A DNA stretch of 64,000 nt from assembly GCA_012728095.1 (NCBI GenBank), contig JAAYFU010000024.1, forward strand, positions 24,982 through 88,981, in the 5' to 3' direction. Every line of letters starts with the position of its first letter. Positions within the stretch are counted from its first letter, which is position 1. Source of the stretch: Clostridiaceae bacterium (lineage in GTDB: Bacteria > Bacillota > Clostridia > DSM-8532). The notes under the pieces are model-generated. The model worked only from the letters and a program-made list of their open reading frames with translations, did no database searches and was not told the DNA's origin. Shown in pieces: positions 1 to 9,922 of the stretch. The position numbers and the translations under genes were made by a program.

Positions 1-20
1 TTATCGAAGAGGAATGAACA

Positions 21-1463
21 GTGAACGTTAAATTCAGAAGAAGAGAAAAAAAAATAAAAATGCAGAGCAGGCTATGGAATATGATTATTATCGTAGCGCT
101 GCCGCTGATGATTGTTATTTTTGCGCTTGCAATTGTAGGGATTGCGTACGCGTTTCGTTATAATGCCATTTTAAACAATGTTACAACGGCTTCCGAATTT
201 AATCAGAATTTTAAAGATGATGTTGATTTAAAAATGTATTATTATGTGATTGACAGCCAATACTCGGAAGGCTTGCCGCTTGATGAGGTAAAATCGGCAA
301 AAGAGATTGCACAAAAGTTAAGCGAGACTACAACGAAAAAGGACAGTATCCGGGCAATCAGCAGCGTGTTAAGCCTATGCAATAATCTTGAGCAGAAGAT
401 GCAGCATATAGCCGCGACAAAAGAATACGATTCCCGTGTTGACCAGTTGGAAAAGAATATCTATATCCTGACAGATCTGATTCAAAGATTCATGTATACC
501 TATCTTTATTACGAATCAGCATATCTGAACAGCCTGCAGTCCGACATGATAACAAATATGATTGTTCTTATGGTTATTGTTGTATTCTTTTCGCTGCTGC
601 TGCTTTATGTCCTTCTTGCAAGTTCAAGGAAACTAAGCCGCAAGATTGTTGATCCGATAGATATGATTTGTGAGCGCCTGGAGGTCATCGGCAAAGGCAG
701 TCTGACGGTTCGTGAGCCTATACAGGCCGATATAGAGGAAATACAACTTCTTTCCAACGGGATTGAAAACATGGTGGAGCGCCTGATAAAGCAGATTGAA
801 AAGAACACCGAACAGGAAAAACAGCGCAGACGTGCTGAATTCGCGCTGCTGCAGGCCCAGATAAATCCGCATTTCCTTTATAACACGCTTGATACCATCG
901 TATGGCTGATTGAGTCCGAAGAAATCAGCGAAGCGGTTAAAATGGTTGCAAGTCTCTCGAACTATTTCCGTTTTACATTAAGCCGGGGAAAAAACGTTAT
1001 TACTATTGAAGAGGAAGAACAGCATGTCAGAAGTTACCTTGAAATCCAGCAGATGCGTTATCGTGATTTAATGGATTATGAAATCGACATTCCTGAACAG
1101 CTGAAAAAATATATCCTGCCCAAGCTGACTCTTCAGCCCCTGGTGGAAAATGCACTGTATCACGGTATAAAAAACAGGCGGCGAAAGGGTTTTATCCGAT
1201 TAACCGGCAGGGCGGAGAATGGACGTATAATCCTGGAAGTAACCGACGAAGGACGTGGTATGACAGAGGAACGCCTGGAAGAGGTCAGAGCTTCTCTCAC
1301 CGAAGGTACCAATGAAGGATTCGGATTAAGAACCGTACACCAAAGGATACAGATACTGTTTGGACCGGAATATGGTTTATCATTAGAAAGCACGCTGGAT
1401 GTAGGAACAAAGGTTATTGTGACCATTCCCATGAAGACCAGCGATAAGGAGATGGCTATATGA
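21..1463 (+). CDS. LytS/YesM-type sensor histidine kinase
   Basis: Membrane sensor kinase that autophosphorylates on histidine and should pass phosphate to a response regulator. Two transmembrane segments (about residues 20-45 and 177-200) enclose a roughly 130-residue extracellular, mostly helical region. A HAMP-like linker follows, then the His_kinase core with the phospho-acceptor H284 in QINPHFLYNTLD, then an HATPase domain with N-box PLVENALYHGI and glycine-rich GFGLRTV. The GTG start has an AGAGGA ribosome site just upstream; an ATG at 60 is an alternative. It overlaps the next gene, a sugar-binding lipoprotein, by ATGA. No response regulator follows, so its partner probably lies just before the window; the first bases may be the end of that gene. 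A role in sensing the sugar imported by the downstream transporter is inferred from position. Confidence 0.9.
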   Translation: MNVKFRRREKKIKMQSRLWNMIIIVALPLMIVIFALAIVGIAYAFRYNAILNNVTTASEFNQNFKDDVDLKMYYYVIDSQYSEGLPLDEVKSAKEIAQKLSETTTKKDSIRAISSVLSLCNNLEQKMQHIAATKEYDSRVDQLEKNIYILTDLIQRFMYTYLYYESAYLNSLQSDMITNMIVLMVIVVFFSLLLLYVLLASSRKLSRKIVDPIDMICERLEVIGKGSLTVREPIQADIEEIQLLSNGIENMVERLIKQIEKNTEQEKQRRRAEFALLQAQINPHFLYNTLDTIVWLIESEEISEAVKMVASLSNYFRFTLSRGKNVITIEEEEQHVRSYLEIQQMRYRDLMDYEIDIPEQLKKYILPKLTLQPLVENALYHGIKNRRRKGFIRLTGRAENGRIILEVTDEGRGMTEERLEEVRASLTEGTNEGFGLRTVHQRIQILFGPEYGLSLESTLDVGTKVIVTIPMKTSDKEMAI

Positions 1464-2461
1464 AAAAACTTATTGCAGTGTGTTTTTGCCTGACCATATT
1501 ATTCAGTATAGGTTGTTCAAAGGAAGAGCAGCCTGAGCCTGTATTGGGAAATATGGAAGATAAGCTGATCGTTGTTGGTTTTTCGCAGGTGGGAGCCGAA
1601 TCTGAGTGGCGGGTAACAAATACTGAGAATGTGAAATCAACTTTATCCGAAGAAAACGGATATGTTTTGTTTTTTGATGATGCCAGACAGGAACAGGAAA
1701 ACCAGATTCGCGCCATCAGGATGTTTATTCAGCAGGATGTGGATTATATCGTTTTTTCTCCGAAAGTTGAAACAGGATGGAATTCCATTTTAATGGAAGC
1801 AAAGGAAGCCAATATACCTGTTATTGTCATTGACAGGTATATTGAACAACAGGATGAGGAATTGTATACGGCATATATAGGTTCGGATTTTTATAAAGAA
1901 GGCGAGATAGCAGTTAAATGGCTGACAGATTTTTTGAGAAAACGGGGGAGAGAGGATGAGCATATAAGGATTGTTCATATCCAGGGCACAATAGGTTCCA
2001 CTCCCCAGCTTGGCAGAACTGCCGCGCTTGAGGCAGCAGTCAAACAGAATCCCAACTGGGAATTGGTAGCGCAGGAATGCGGTGATTTTACCAAGGCCAA
2101 GGCATACGAAGTCATGGGTTCAGTTTTGAAGCAGACAAAGGATATAGACGTAGTTTATTGCGAAAACGACGGTGAAGCGCTGGGTGCCATCGCCGCGATG
2201 GAAGAGGCCGGATTGAAATGTGATCCCAATTATGGTGTTATAGTTATTTCATTTGACGCAACCAGGCTTGGACTCGAATACTGTCTGTCAGGCAAAATAG
2301 CCTTGAATGTGGAATGTAACCCCCTGCAGGGACCATATATTGACCGAATTATCAAAAAGCTGGAGCGGGGTGAGCCGATAGAAAAGATTAATTATATTGA
2401 TGAAACTTATTTTGACTTTTCTACGATTACAAGAGAAATAATTGACAAGAGAGATTACTGA
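1460..2461 (+). CDS. YtfQ-like sugar-binding lipoprotein coupled to the sensor kinase
   Basis: Type I periplasmic binding protein (Peripla_BP_4) anchored as a lipoprotein: the signal peptide ends in the lipobox FSIGC with Cys at about residue 19. The mature part starts with VGFSQVGAESEWR and continues with QENQIRAIRMF, closely resembling the galactofuranose-binding protein YtfQ of E. coli from memory of that sequence. It is translationally coupled to the kinase (ATGA overlap). It lies upstream of a second, paralogous binding protein with a much better ribosome site. I infer that this copy presents ligand to the kinase, as in other kinase/binding-protein sensor pairs, while the second copy serves transport. 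It could instead be an ordinary second transport receptor. Confidence 0.85.
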   Translation: MKKLIAVCFCLTILFSIGCSKEEQPEPVLGNMEDKLIVVGFSQVGAESEWRVTNTENVKSTLSEENGYVLFFDDARQEQENQIRAIRMFIQQDVDYIVFSPKVETGWNSILMEAKEANIPVIVIDRYIEQQDEELYTAYIGSDFYKEGEIAVKWLTDFLRKRGREDEHIRIVHIQGTIGSTPQLGRTAALEAAVKQNPNWELVAQECGDFTKAKAYEVMGSVLKQTKDIDVVYCENDGEALGAIAAMEEAGLKCDPNYGVIVISFDATRLGLEYCLSGKIALNVECNPLQGPYIDRIIKKLERGEPIEKINYIDETYFDFSTITREIIDKRDY

Positions 2462-2661
2462 GGTTTGTTATTTTAATATAAATGATTGAAATATTACGAT
2501 AGGTTTTTAATATAAATAGTACAAAGAAATACTTTGTTTGCTTTTTCACTGAGTTGGTTGAAAATTTTACGAACTTGTTAAGAAGAACTTGTTTTTTACC
2601 GGTAAAAAGTTATATGCTTGAAGCAAAGAAAACAAAAAAATTTGAAAGGGGAATAAGAAAA

Positions 2662-3702
2662 ATGAAGAGAATCTTAGCCTTAGTCTTAGTAGCAGTACTA
2701 ACATTGGGATTAGCAGCATGTGGTTCACAACCTGCGGCTCCGGCTCAACCATCGGCTCCCGCTGCATCCAATGATGCACCTGCAGCACCTGCAGCTCCTT
2801 CCGGCGATGGTCTCATCAAGGTTGGTATCGTTAACAACCCGCCTTCAGAGTCCGGATATCGCGCTGCAAACGTTGCAGACTTTGAGAAAGTCTTCACAGA
2901 GGCAAACGGATACAAGACATCCACATTCTACAGCCTGAAGAACGATGAGCAATTGAACGCTGCTCAGCAGTTCATCACTGACGGCGTGGATTACCTCCTC
3001 ATCTCAGCTGCTGCAACAGACGGCTGGACCACTGTTCTTGAAAATGCAAAACAGGCCGGTATTAAAGTATTCCTGTTCGACCGTATGATGAACGTAGACG
3101 AGAGCTTATTTGAAGCTGCTGTTATCTCCGACATGAGAAAACAGGGCGAAATGGCTGTTAAATGGTTGCTGGATCTGAATCTGCCTGAATACAATGTTGT
3201 ACATATTCAGGGCGCAATGGGCAGCGATGCTCAGATTGGTCGTACAGGTCCGTTAGATGAGCAATTTGCAAGCGGCAAGATGAAATGTGTTGTTCAGCAG
3301 ACCGCTACATGGGACGAAGCAACAGCTAAGCAGATTGTTGAATCAGTTATCAACTCTGGCGAAAAATTCAATGTAGTATATGCTGAGAATGACGGTATGG
3401 CTAAGGGTGCAGTTGCAGCTTTGGACGAAGCCGGAATTACTCATGGAATTAATCCAGACGGTTCACCCAAGGAAGTTATTATCATAGGTTTCGACTGCAA
3501 TACCTGGGCTCTCGAAGAACTCAAGAAAGGCAACTGGAACCTTGATGTTCAGTGCAGCCCCTTCCAGGCAGCTGTAATCGATTCCATGATTAAGGATCTC
3601 GAAGCCGGTAAGACACTGCCTGAAAAGATCGTTATTAACGAAGAAACATTCTTCGATGCAAGAACAATTACACAGGAAGATATTGACAAGTACGGTATCT
3701 AA
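2662..3702 (+). CDS. Sugar ABC transporter substrate-binding lipoprotein (YtfQ-like)
   Basis: Extracellular receptor for the sugar transporter encoded just downstream. The start at 2662 is chosen because GAAAGGGG precedes it and it begins a clean lipoprotein signal, MKRILALVLVAVLTLG with lipobox LAAC; in-frame extension upstream to 2554 has no signal-peptide character. A low-complexity Ala/Pro linker (about residues 23-50) tethers the binding domain. The fold is Peripla_BP_4, with SESGYRAANVADFE in the place of the SQVGAESEWR segment of the preceding paralogue, and a shared C-terminal ending (DIDKYGI against DKRDY). The third-position C/G content is higher than in its neighbours, as is common for highly expressed binding proteins. 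The exact sugar is unknown; a furanose such as galactofuranose is suggested by similarity of the whole locus to ytfQRT-yjfF. Confidence 0.92.
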   Translation: MKRILALVLVAVLTLGLAACGSQPAAPAQPSAPAASNDAPAAPAAPSGDGLIKVGIVNNPPSESGYRAANVADFEKVFTEANGYKTSTFYSLKNDEQLNAAQQFITDGVDYLLISAAATDGWTTVLENAKQAGIKVFLFDRMMNVDESLFEAAVISDMRKQGEMAVKWLLDLNLPEYNVVHIQGAMGSDAQIGRTGPLDEQFASGKMKCVVQQTATWDEATAKQIVESVINSGEKFNVVYAENDGMAKGAVAALDEAGITHGINPDGSPKEVIIIGFDCNTWALEELKKGNWNLDVQCSPFQAAVIDSMIKDLEAGKTLPEKIVINEETFFDARTITQEDIDKYGI

Positions 3703-3771
3703 TAATAACAGATTCCGGTGTTAATAACGGCTATTTCACCTTTCTAAAGGAAAAAGCTTTATTGAATTATG

Positions 3772-3810
3772 CGATGTGGAGTATGCGGATATTTCCGCAT
3801 ACTTACATCG
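3772..3810 (+). terminator. Strong stem-loop between binding-protein and ATPase genes
   Basis: CGATGT (3772-3777) pairs with ACATCG (3805-3810), and AGTATGCGGA (3780-3789) with TCCGCATACT (3794-3803), around a four-base loop TATT. Only a broken T stretch follows. It probably acts as a partial terminator or 3'-end stabiliser that keeps the binding-protein mRNA more abundant than the transporter mRNA. Confidence 0.7.
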
Positions 3811-3945
3811 TTATTATAATGAGATTTGCCTAATCTATTTCCCATATCGAGTTTCAACTATTCGGAACACGTCCGAAAACTTTAATTTCGGTCACGGGCG
3901 ATGTCGTTCAAAAGAGAGAGTGATAATGCTTTAAGGATGGTAGCT

Positions 3946-5472
3946 ATGCAAAACGACAATGTTTTATCAATGAGAAAAATAAATAAATCGTTTCCGGGTG
4001 TTCAAGCACTGAAAAATGTAGATTTTAATCTTAGAAAAGGCGAGATTCATGCCCTGATGGGCGAGAACGGAGCCGGAAAATCAACTCTGATTAAAATTTT
4101 GACAGGGGTATACCCAAAGGATTCAGGTCAAATTTTCATAAATTTTGATGGCACTGTTAAGGAAATAAATGTTAAGTCTCCATATGATGCTCAAAATATG
4201 GGCATAAGTACTGTTTACCAGGAGATTACTTTATGTCCCAACCTTACTGTTGCCGAGAATATGTTTATCGGCCGCGGCAATTACCGTATGGTAAACTGGC
4301 GCGCAATGAAAAAGAAAACGACGGAAATACTGAACAAACTAAATATTCCTGCAAGAGCCACTCAACAGCTTGGTACCTGTTCAATAGCCGTACAGCAAAT
4401 GGTTGCAATTGCCCGTTCGGTTGATATGGACTGTAAAGTGCTTATCCTGGACGAGCCGACATCTTCACTGGATGAACAGGAAGTTGATAAGCTTTTCTCC
4501 CTGATGCGTGATCTTAAGTCACGAGGGGTCAGCATTATCTATATTACGCACTTCCTTGATGAAGTTTATGAGATATGCGACAGAATAACCGTTCTGAGAA
4601 ACGGAGAACTGGTCGGGGAGTATGAAATAAAGGATTTACCGCGTGTACAGCTTATTTCCAAGATGATGGGCAAAGATCTCGACGATATTTCATCCCTGCA
4701 GAATAAAAAGCAAATAGAGGAAAAGCCGGATGCCGTACCTGTATATGAGGCAGAAGAACTATCCAGTCTGGAGTGTCCCAATCCGTTTAATTTCAAAATC
4801 CATAAAGGCGAAGTAAACGGTTTTACCGGGTTGCTTGGTTCCGGCCGTAGTGAAAGCGTTCGGGCTATTTTTGCTGCTGACAAGATTACCGGCGGCAAAA
4901 TTAAGGTAAACGGAAAAACCGTTAAAATAAAAAAGCCCAGGGATGCTATGATGCATGGTATCGGGTATTTGCCCGAAGACAGGAAACGGGACGGTATTGT
5001 TGAGGATTTGTCAGTACGTGAAAATATCATACTTGCCCTGCAGGTTATGAAAGGATTTTTCAAACCGTTTTCCAAAGCTGAGGCCGAAGCTTTTGCAGAT
5101 AAGTATATAAAATTGTTAGGAATAAAAACCGCTTCAATGGATACACCAATAAAATCGCTTTCAGGCGGAAATCAGCAAAAGGCAATTTTAGCGCGCTGGT
5201 TGCTTACAAATCCGCAATATCTCATACTGGATGAACCAACGCGTGGTATTGATGTAGGTACAAAGGTCGAAATACAGAAACTTGTACTTAAACTGGCTGA
5301 GGAAGGCGTCAGTGTTACATTTATCTCATCTGAAATAGAGGAAATGCTTCGTACCTGTTCACGGCTCATTGTAATGCGAGATCGCAGGATAGTCGGAGAA
5401 TTAAAAGGAGAAGAAATGACACAAGCAAACATTATGCATACAATAGCGGGGGAGGCAGTACAGAATGGGTAA
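3946..5472 (+). CDS. Sugar ABC transporter ATP-binding protein (RbsA/YtfR-like, two ABC domains)
   Basis: Energises carbohydrate uptake (CUT2 family). It contains two nucleotide-binding halves in one chain: the first has Walker A GENGAGKST and Walker B VLILDEPTSSLD; the second has the degenerate GLLGSGRSE loop typical of RbsA-like proteins, then LSGGNQQK and LILDEPTRGID. The start at 3946 is preferred over the upstream ATG at 3901 because AAGGA (3933-3937) sits at proper distance and the protein then begins directly with the ABC domain. It overlaps the first permease gene by 8 bases, implying translational coupling. At 508 residues it matches the usual family length of about 500. Confidence 0.93.
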   Translation: MQNDNVLSMRKINKSFPGVQALKNVDFNLRKGEIHALMGENGAGKSTLIKILTGVYPKDSGQIFINFDGTVKEINVKSPYDAQNMGISTVYQEITLCPNLTVAENMFIGRGNYRMVNWRAMKKKTTEILNKLNIPARATQQLGTCSIAVQQMVAIARSVDMDCKVLILDEPTSSLDEQEVDKLFSLMRDLKSRGVSIIYITHFLDEVYEICDRITVLRNGELVGEYEIKDLPRVQLISKMMGKDLDDISSLQNKKQIEEKPDAVPVYEAEELSSLECPNPFNFKIHKGEVNGFTGLLGSGRSESVRAIFAADKITGGKIKVNGKTVKIKKPRDAMMHGIGYLPEDRKRDGIVEDLSVRENIILALQVMKGFFKPFSKAEAEAFADKYIKLLGIKTASMDTPIKSLSGGNQQKAILARWLLTNPQYLILDEPTRGIDVGTKVEIQKLVLKLAEEGVSVTFISSEIEEMLRTCSRLIVMRDRRIVGELKGEEMTQANIMHTIAGEAVQNG

Positions 5473-6535
5473 CGGTTTGAAAAAAATTGCGAGATCTCAA
5501 TTGATAATTCCTTTGATTGCACTTTTATTACTGATAGTGTTTAACCTGATCAGGGATATTGAGTTCTTCTCAATAACCGTAAAAACTGACAATTCAGGAA
5601 ATTCCGTTCTCTCAGGGAATCTGATCAGTATATTAAATGGCGCATCGGCAGTTGCTATTATGTCAATCGGTATGACATTGATAACATCATCCTGTAAAGG
5701 ACAAGATATCAGCGTAGCTGCCCTGGCAGCAATAGCAGGCAGCGTATTTGTCAGTGTGCTTCGTTCAAATGAAATAACGATACCGGTAATTATTATAGCG
5801 TTTTTGTTTTGCACTGTTATCGCAGTTCTTTTCAGTTTATTTAACGGGGTACTTGTTGCCGTATTTAAAATACAACCGATGATTGCAACATTAATATTGT
5901 TTTCTGCCGGCCGATCCATTGCCTATTGGATAAACGGAGGGGCAACACCCACTGTTCAAAGCCCGCTGTTAGCCAGTATCGGCGGTTTTATTCCGGGTAT
6001 TCCAATACCCACTCCCATTATAATTATGGTAATATTCCTGATATTGATTTCACTTGTTTTAAGGTTTACCAATCTCGGTTTATATACACAGGTAGTGGGA
6101 ATTAACGAAGGAACTGCCCACTTAAATGGAATCAATCCTGTCTGGATCAAACTGATTGCATTTATAATATCGGGAATATGTGTTGCCACTGCAGGTTGTA
6201 TTACCGTATGCAGAATAGGCCTTATCAACCATGAAACTCTGCTGCTGGACGCGGAGATGGATGTAATTTTATCTGTCGCCATCGGCGGAACTGCACTAAG
6301 TGGAGGAAAATTCAATTTATATGGTTCGGTACTTGGAGCATACGTAATACAGGCTTTAACGGTTACGCTTTATGCAATGAAGGTTCCTTCGGCGGCGGTA
6401 AAATCCTATAAAGCAATTGTCATTATACTTATTGTTTTAATTAGTTCGCCGGTTGTAAGGTCATTTACCGTTAAAGCATACAAAAAACTGTTTAAAAAGC
6501 AGGAAGCAAAGGAAATTCCGGTTAAGGCTTCCTGA
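5465..6535 (+). CDS. Sugar ABC transporter permease (YtfT-like)
   Basis: Polytopic inner-membrane permease of the BPD_transp_2 family, about eight to ten hydrophobic segments, forming the channel with the second permease encoded at 6646. Segments such as KIQPMIATLILFSAGRS and ISGICVATAG align with YtfT of E. coli by eye. The family signature usually written SGGIDLSVG is replaced here by SSCKGQDISV, which keeps only the final DxSV part. The start overlaps the ATPase gene. The presence of two different permeases, one ATPase and a YtfQ-like receptor is the arrangement of the ytfQRT-yjfF galactofuranose transporter. Confidence 0.9.
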   Translation: MGNGLKKIARSQLIIPLIALLLLIVFNLIRDIEFFSITVKTDNSGNSVLSGNLISILNGASAVAIMSIGMTLITSSCKGQDISVAALAAIAGSVFVSVLRSNEITIPVIIIAFLFCTVIAVLFSLFNGVLVAVFKIQPMIATLILFSAGRSIAYWINGGATPTVQSPLLASIGGFIPGIPIPTPIIIMVIFLILISLVLRFTNLGLYTQVVGINEGTAHLNGINPVWIKLIAFIISGICVATAGCITVCRIGLINHETLLLDAEMDVILSVAIGGTALSGGKFNLYGSVLGAYVIQALTVTLYAMKVPSAAVKSYKAIVIILIVLISSPVVRSFTVKAYKKLFKKQEAKEIPVKAS

Positions 6536-6645
6536 CCAGTGGGTTAACAGCCTTGAAAAAGCAGCCGGTATAAGATTAACATAACTCGTTCGCCATTTAA
6601 TTCTAAAATTGCGCGAAAAACCGACGGAGTAATGGAGAATCAGAT

Positions 6646-7749
6646 ATGAAAAATGGTAAGGATTTATTAACTGTAAAACCTGAAAAAAGACGCAGAGAGC
6701 CTATTTCAAATACTAATTTACTCATGTCAATAACCGTTTGTACCTTCATCGGTATGTACGTGCTTGCCATGATTGTTTGGAAGGGCGGTTTCTTAAATCC
6801 CCAGCAATTCCTCGATCTTTTCAATAACAATGCTTTCTTGCTCATAATTGCGTGTGGGTTGACTATGGTTATGATATCAGGCGGTATCGATATTTCCGGA
6901 GGAGGAATAACAGCGCTTGTGACCATGGCCTGCGTTGTTTACCTGGAGGATCGCGGCGGCACCGTTATTGGTTCGATGTTGCTAGCTTTGGTTATAGGCA
7001 TAGGTTTCGGACTGGTTCATGGCATTTTAATAGCATACATGGACATACAGCCATTTATAGTTACGTTGGCAGGTATGTTCTTTGCCAGAGGTATGGTAAC
7101 CATAGTGAGTATTGCTCCGCGAACAGCAACACATGCGGATTTTATGAAAATTAAGCAAATGCGCATTACATTGCCTGGGATAGGTTATTACGGAAAGACC
7201 GGGAATTTTATCCCCGCCCAAATTGAACCGGGTGTTATTGTAGCTGTTACTATAGTAATAATAATAGCTGTGGTTTTAAAATGGACGCGATTCGGGCGCA
7301 ACCTCTATGCCATAGGCGGACACAGCAGCAGCGCATTGATGCTTGGAATAAATGTAAAGCGCACCAGGTTTTTTGCATATCTCATAGCAGGAATACTTTC
7401 AGGAATTGCCGGATATGTTTATTTGATGCATACTGGAGCAGGAGATGCCGCCAATGCTACACAGGCTGAAATGCAGGCTATTGCTTCCAATATTATAGGG
7501 GGAACATTATTGACCGGCGGTGTTGGAAATGTAATCGGAACACTTTTTGGTATGCTTTCTTTAAAGACAATTACCAATATCGTAATTGCTTCGGGTCTTA
7601 CAAAACCATATTATCAGAGCATTACCACCGGTCTGATGTTATGCTTCTTTATCCTATTGCAGAGTGTTATTCTTGCAATTCGTGAAAGAGGCTCCATAAA
7701 GCTGTTACTGCCGGAATGGATGAGAACCGGTAAGTCAAAGAAAAAATAA
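6646..7749 (+). CDS. Sugar ABC transporter permease (YjfF-like)
   Basis: Second membrane component of the CUT2 transporter. It carries the full family signature MISGGIDISGGG, then IQPFIVTLAGMFFARGM and the C-terminal IIGGTLLTGGVGNVIGTLFG, which I recognise as very close to YjfF. About nine hydrophobic helices are visible. It is separated from the first permease by 110 bases with no clear terminator, so co-transcription is likely. The C-terminus is basic (GKSKKK). It likely pairs with the YtfT-like protein as a heterodimer. Substrate identity remains an inference from family resemblance. Confidence 0.9.
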   Translation: MKNGKDLLTVKPEKRRREPISNTNLLMSITVCTFIGMYVLAMIVWKGGFLNPQQFLDLFNNNAFLLIIACGLTMVMISGGIDISGGGITALVTMACVVYLEDRGGTVIGSMLLALVIGIGFGLVHGILIAYMDIQPFIVTLAGMFFARGMVTIVSIAPRTATHADFMKIKQMRITLPGIGYYGKTGNFIPAQIEPGVIVAVTIVIIIAVVLKWTRFGRNLYAIGGHSSSALMLGINVKRTRFFAYLIAGILSGIAGYVYLMHTGAGDAANATQAEMQAIASNIIGGTLLTGGVGNVIGTLFGMLSLKTITNIVIASGLTKPYYQSITTGLMLCFFILLQSVILAIRERGSIKLLLPEWMRTGKSKKK

Positions 7750-7820
7750 TAAGTTATAAAAAGTTATTAAATATATTGAGCAAATTCGGGGTAATAAATT
7801 ATTAGATATAAGGGGAAATG

Positions 7821-7862
7821 ATATCTGATGCATGGAGAGTTATTTACTCATGCATCAGATAT
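7821..7862. repeat. Perfect 14-bp inverted repeat upstream of the chemoreceptor gene
   Basis: ATATCTGATGCATG (7821-7834) is followed after 14 bases by its exact reverse complement CATGCATCAGATAT (7849-7862). The chemoreceptor ribosome site begins 8 bases further on. No T-run follows, so it is not a simple terminator. It could be an operator, or an RNA hairpin that controls translation of the receptor. Confidence 0.75.
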
Positions 7863-7882
7863 ATATATCGGGGGGTGGCATC

Positions 7883-9898
7883 TTGAGATTCATTAATTCA
7901 CTAAAATTCAGACTTATCTTAACACTTTTGATTGTGGCGCTTATTCCTCTTCTTGCACTGGCATCATTCCAATTGTCTCAGTATATGACAGAGATTACTG
8001 AGAATATAAAAAATCAGGAGATTGAGATTGCGAGTTCAAATGCCAAGTTAATTGATTCATGGGTCAATTCCAAGACTATGCAGTTGGTTGAGCTATACAA
8101 AGCTCATCCGGAATTTAACAACATGGACATGAAAGAAATAATGCTGACATTAAGAATAATAAACCAGGCTGACATCGATGTTGAAACATCATTAGTCGCG
8201 GACAGATACGGTAATTGCATGGTTGATAATTTCAGCACACGGCCCAATATGGCGGATCAGGAACACTTTATTAGGGCGATGGAGACAAAGAAACCTGTAG
8301 TGAGCGATATTATGAACAGCGAAAGGACGGGCGCCAGGATCATTGCCGTTGCAGTGCCTCTTCTGGATAGTTCCGGAAAATTTTTGGGCATAATACAGAG
8401 TAATGTGGTTGTTAAAGCTCTGGAAAATAACATTGGTACCGTTAGTATTTTTGATAACGGATATGCTTATTTAATGTCAGATACCGGTAATATAATCTTT
8501 CACAGGGAATGGCAAAGAATAGGCAAGAATTATAAAGATTTTCCAATTGACGATAGTAAGATAAAAGCTTTCGATGAAGGCGTATTGGTTAATGACAGCG
8601 GTTTTATGCACTACATGGAAGAAGACCTGCAAAATAATAAGATAGAAATGGTCGGAGCATATGCAACCGTTCCGACTACCGGCTGGAAAGTAATAGTTAC
8701 AGCACCTGCAAATGATGTTTATAAACGTGCCACTACTGCAAATCTTATCTCAGTTATATTAATTGTTTCAGTGGCGGTTGTGGTGGTAGGAATATCAGTT
8801 TTTACGGCAAACCGTATATCAAAGCCGATAAAAATTGCCGCCGACCATCTCAATACATTAGCCAAGGCCGATTTTACGAAGGATCTGCCTGATGATTATT
8901 CCAAGAGGAATGATGAAATTGGCGTTCTGATGAAATCGGTAAATGTTATGAGTAAATCCATAAGAAGCGTAATTAATGAAGTCATTAGCGAGATTGCAAA
9001 CGTCAAGAATAATATAATGATATCATCTGACAATCTGGCGGAATTATCTGAGAGAATAAAGGAAGTATCAAATACAACCCAGGAAATGTCTGCTGTTACA
9101 CAGGAAACAGCGGCCTCTACCGAGCAAATGAATGCGACATCAATAGAGATTGAAAGCGCGGTTCGGTCTATTGCGGAAAAAGCGCAAAACGGCGCAGAGG
9201 TGGCCAATAAGATAAGCCAACGTGCCCAGGATTTAAAAGAAAATGCAACCAAATCTCAAGTTGCGGCCAATGATATACGTCATGCTATAGAAACAGAAAT
9301 GAAGAAGGCACTGGAGCAATCCAAAGCGGTTAAGAGCATTGATGTTCTTACAGAGTCAATTCTTCAGTTAACCGAACAGACAAATTTACTCTCGCTGAAC
9401 GCTTCAATTGAAGCCGCCAGGGCAGGGGAGGCCGGAAAAGGGTTTGCTGTTGTAGCCAATGAGATACGTAATCTTGCCGAAGACTCCAAGGAGGCAGTGA
9501 ATAAGATTCAAAGCGTCACCATGGAAGTAATAAAATCGGTGGAAAATCTGGCCTCAAGTTCGGAAAAGGCTTTGCAATTCATTGATACACAAGTTATCGG
9601 CGATTACAAAACAATGGTGCAAATCGGGGAACAGTATTACAAGGATGCGGCAGCTTTCAATGAGCTTGTGACCGATTTTTCAAGAACTGCCGATGATCTG
9701 CTTGTAGCGATACAAAGTATGGTCAAAGCTATTAACGAAGTGACCATTTCCAATAATGAGGAAGCACTGGGAACGCAGAACATCTCTCAGAAAGCTTTAG
9801 AGGTGTCTGAGAAAGCAGCCAGGGTGATGGAATTAATGAATGCGACAAAGCAAAGTTCCGAGAGCCTGACTGAGAGTATTTCGAGGTTTAAAGTATAA
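7883..9898 (+). CDS. Methyl-accepting chemotaxis protein with extracellular Cache-type domain
   Basis: Transmembrane chemoreceptor that signals to CheA/CheW. TM1 is near residues 10-30 and TM2 near 285-310. Between them is a roughly 250-residue ligand domain with Cache-like features ([41 protein letters not shown]). A HAMP domain follows, then the long MCP coiled coil, with the conserved tip [20 protein letters not shown] near residues 498-520. I chose the TTG at 7883 because a GGGGGGTGG ribosome site lies at 7870-7877; the upstream ATG at 7832 falls inside the inverted repeat and has no ribosome site. Lying directly behind the sugar transporter, it may mediate chemotaxis towards the same or a related nutrient. 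Confidence 0.92.
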   Translation: MRFINSLKFRLILTLLIVALIPLLALASFQLSQYMTEITENIKNQEIEIASSNAKLIDSWVNSKTMQLVELYKAHPEFNNMDMKEIMLTLRIINQADIDVETSLVADRYGNCMVDNFSTRPNMADQEHFIRAMETKKPVVSDIMNSERTGARIIAVAVPLLDSSGKFLGIIQSNVVVKALENNIGTVSIFDNGYAYLMSDTGNIIFHREWQRIGKNYKDFPIDDSKIKAFDEGVLVNDSGFMHYMEEDLQNNKIEMVGAYATVPTTGWKVIVTAPANDVYKRATTANLISVILIVSVAVVVVGISVFTANRISKPIKIAADHLNTLAKADFTKDLPDDYSKRNDEIGVLMKSVNVMSKSIRSVINEVISEIANVKNNIMISSDNLAELSERIKEVSNTTQEMSAVTQETAASTEQMNATSIEIESAVRSIAEKAQNGAEVANKISQRAQDLKENATKSQVAANDIRHAIETEMKKALEQSKAVKSIDVLTESILQLTEQTNLLSLNASIEAARAGEAGKGFAVVANEIRNLAEDSKEAVNKIQSVTMEVIKSVENLASSSEKALQFIDTQVIGDYKTMVQIGEQYYKDAAAFNELVTDFSRTADDLLVAIQSMVKAINEVTISNNEEALGTQNISQKALEVSEKAARVMELMNATKQSSESLTESISRFKV

Positions 9899-9922
9899 TA
9901 ACTTTATAATTATTTGAAAGAG

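Noticed and set aside
2554..2661. N-terminal extension of the sugar-binding lipoprotein
   Set aside because: It lacks signal-peptide character and a ribosome site; the lipoprotein signal begins at 2662 behind GAAAGGGG.
7832..7882. ATG start of the chemoreceptor within the inverted repeat
   Set aside because: No ribosome site; a strong one precedes TTG 7883.
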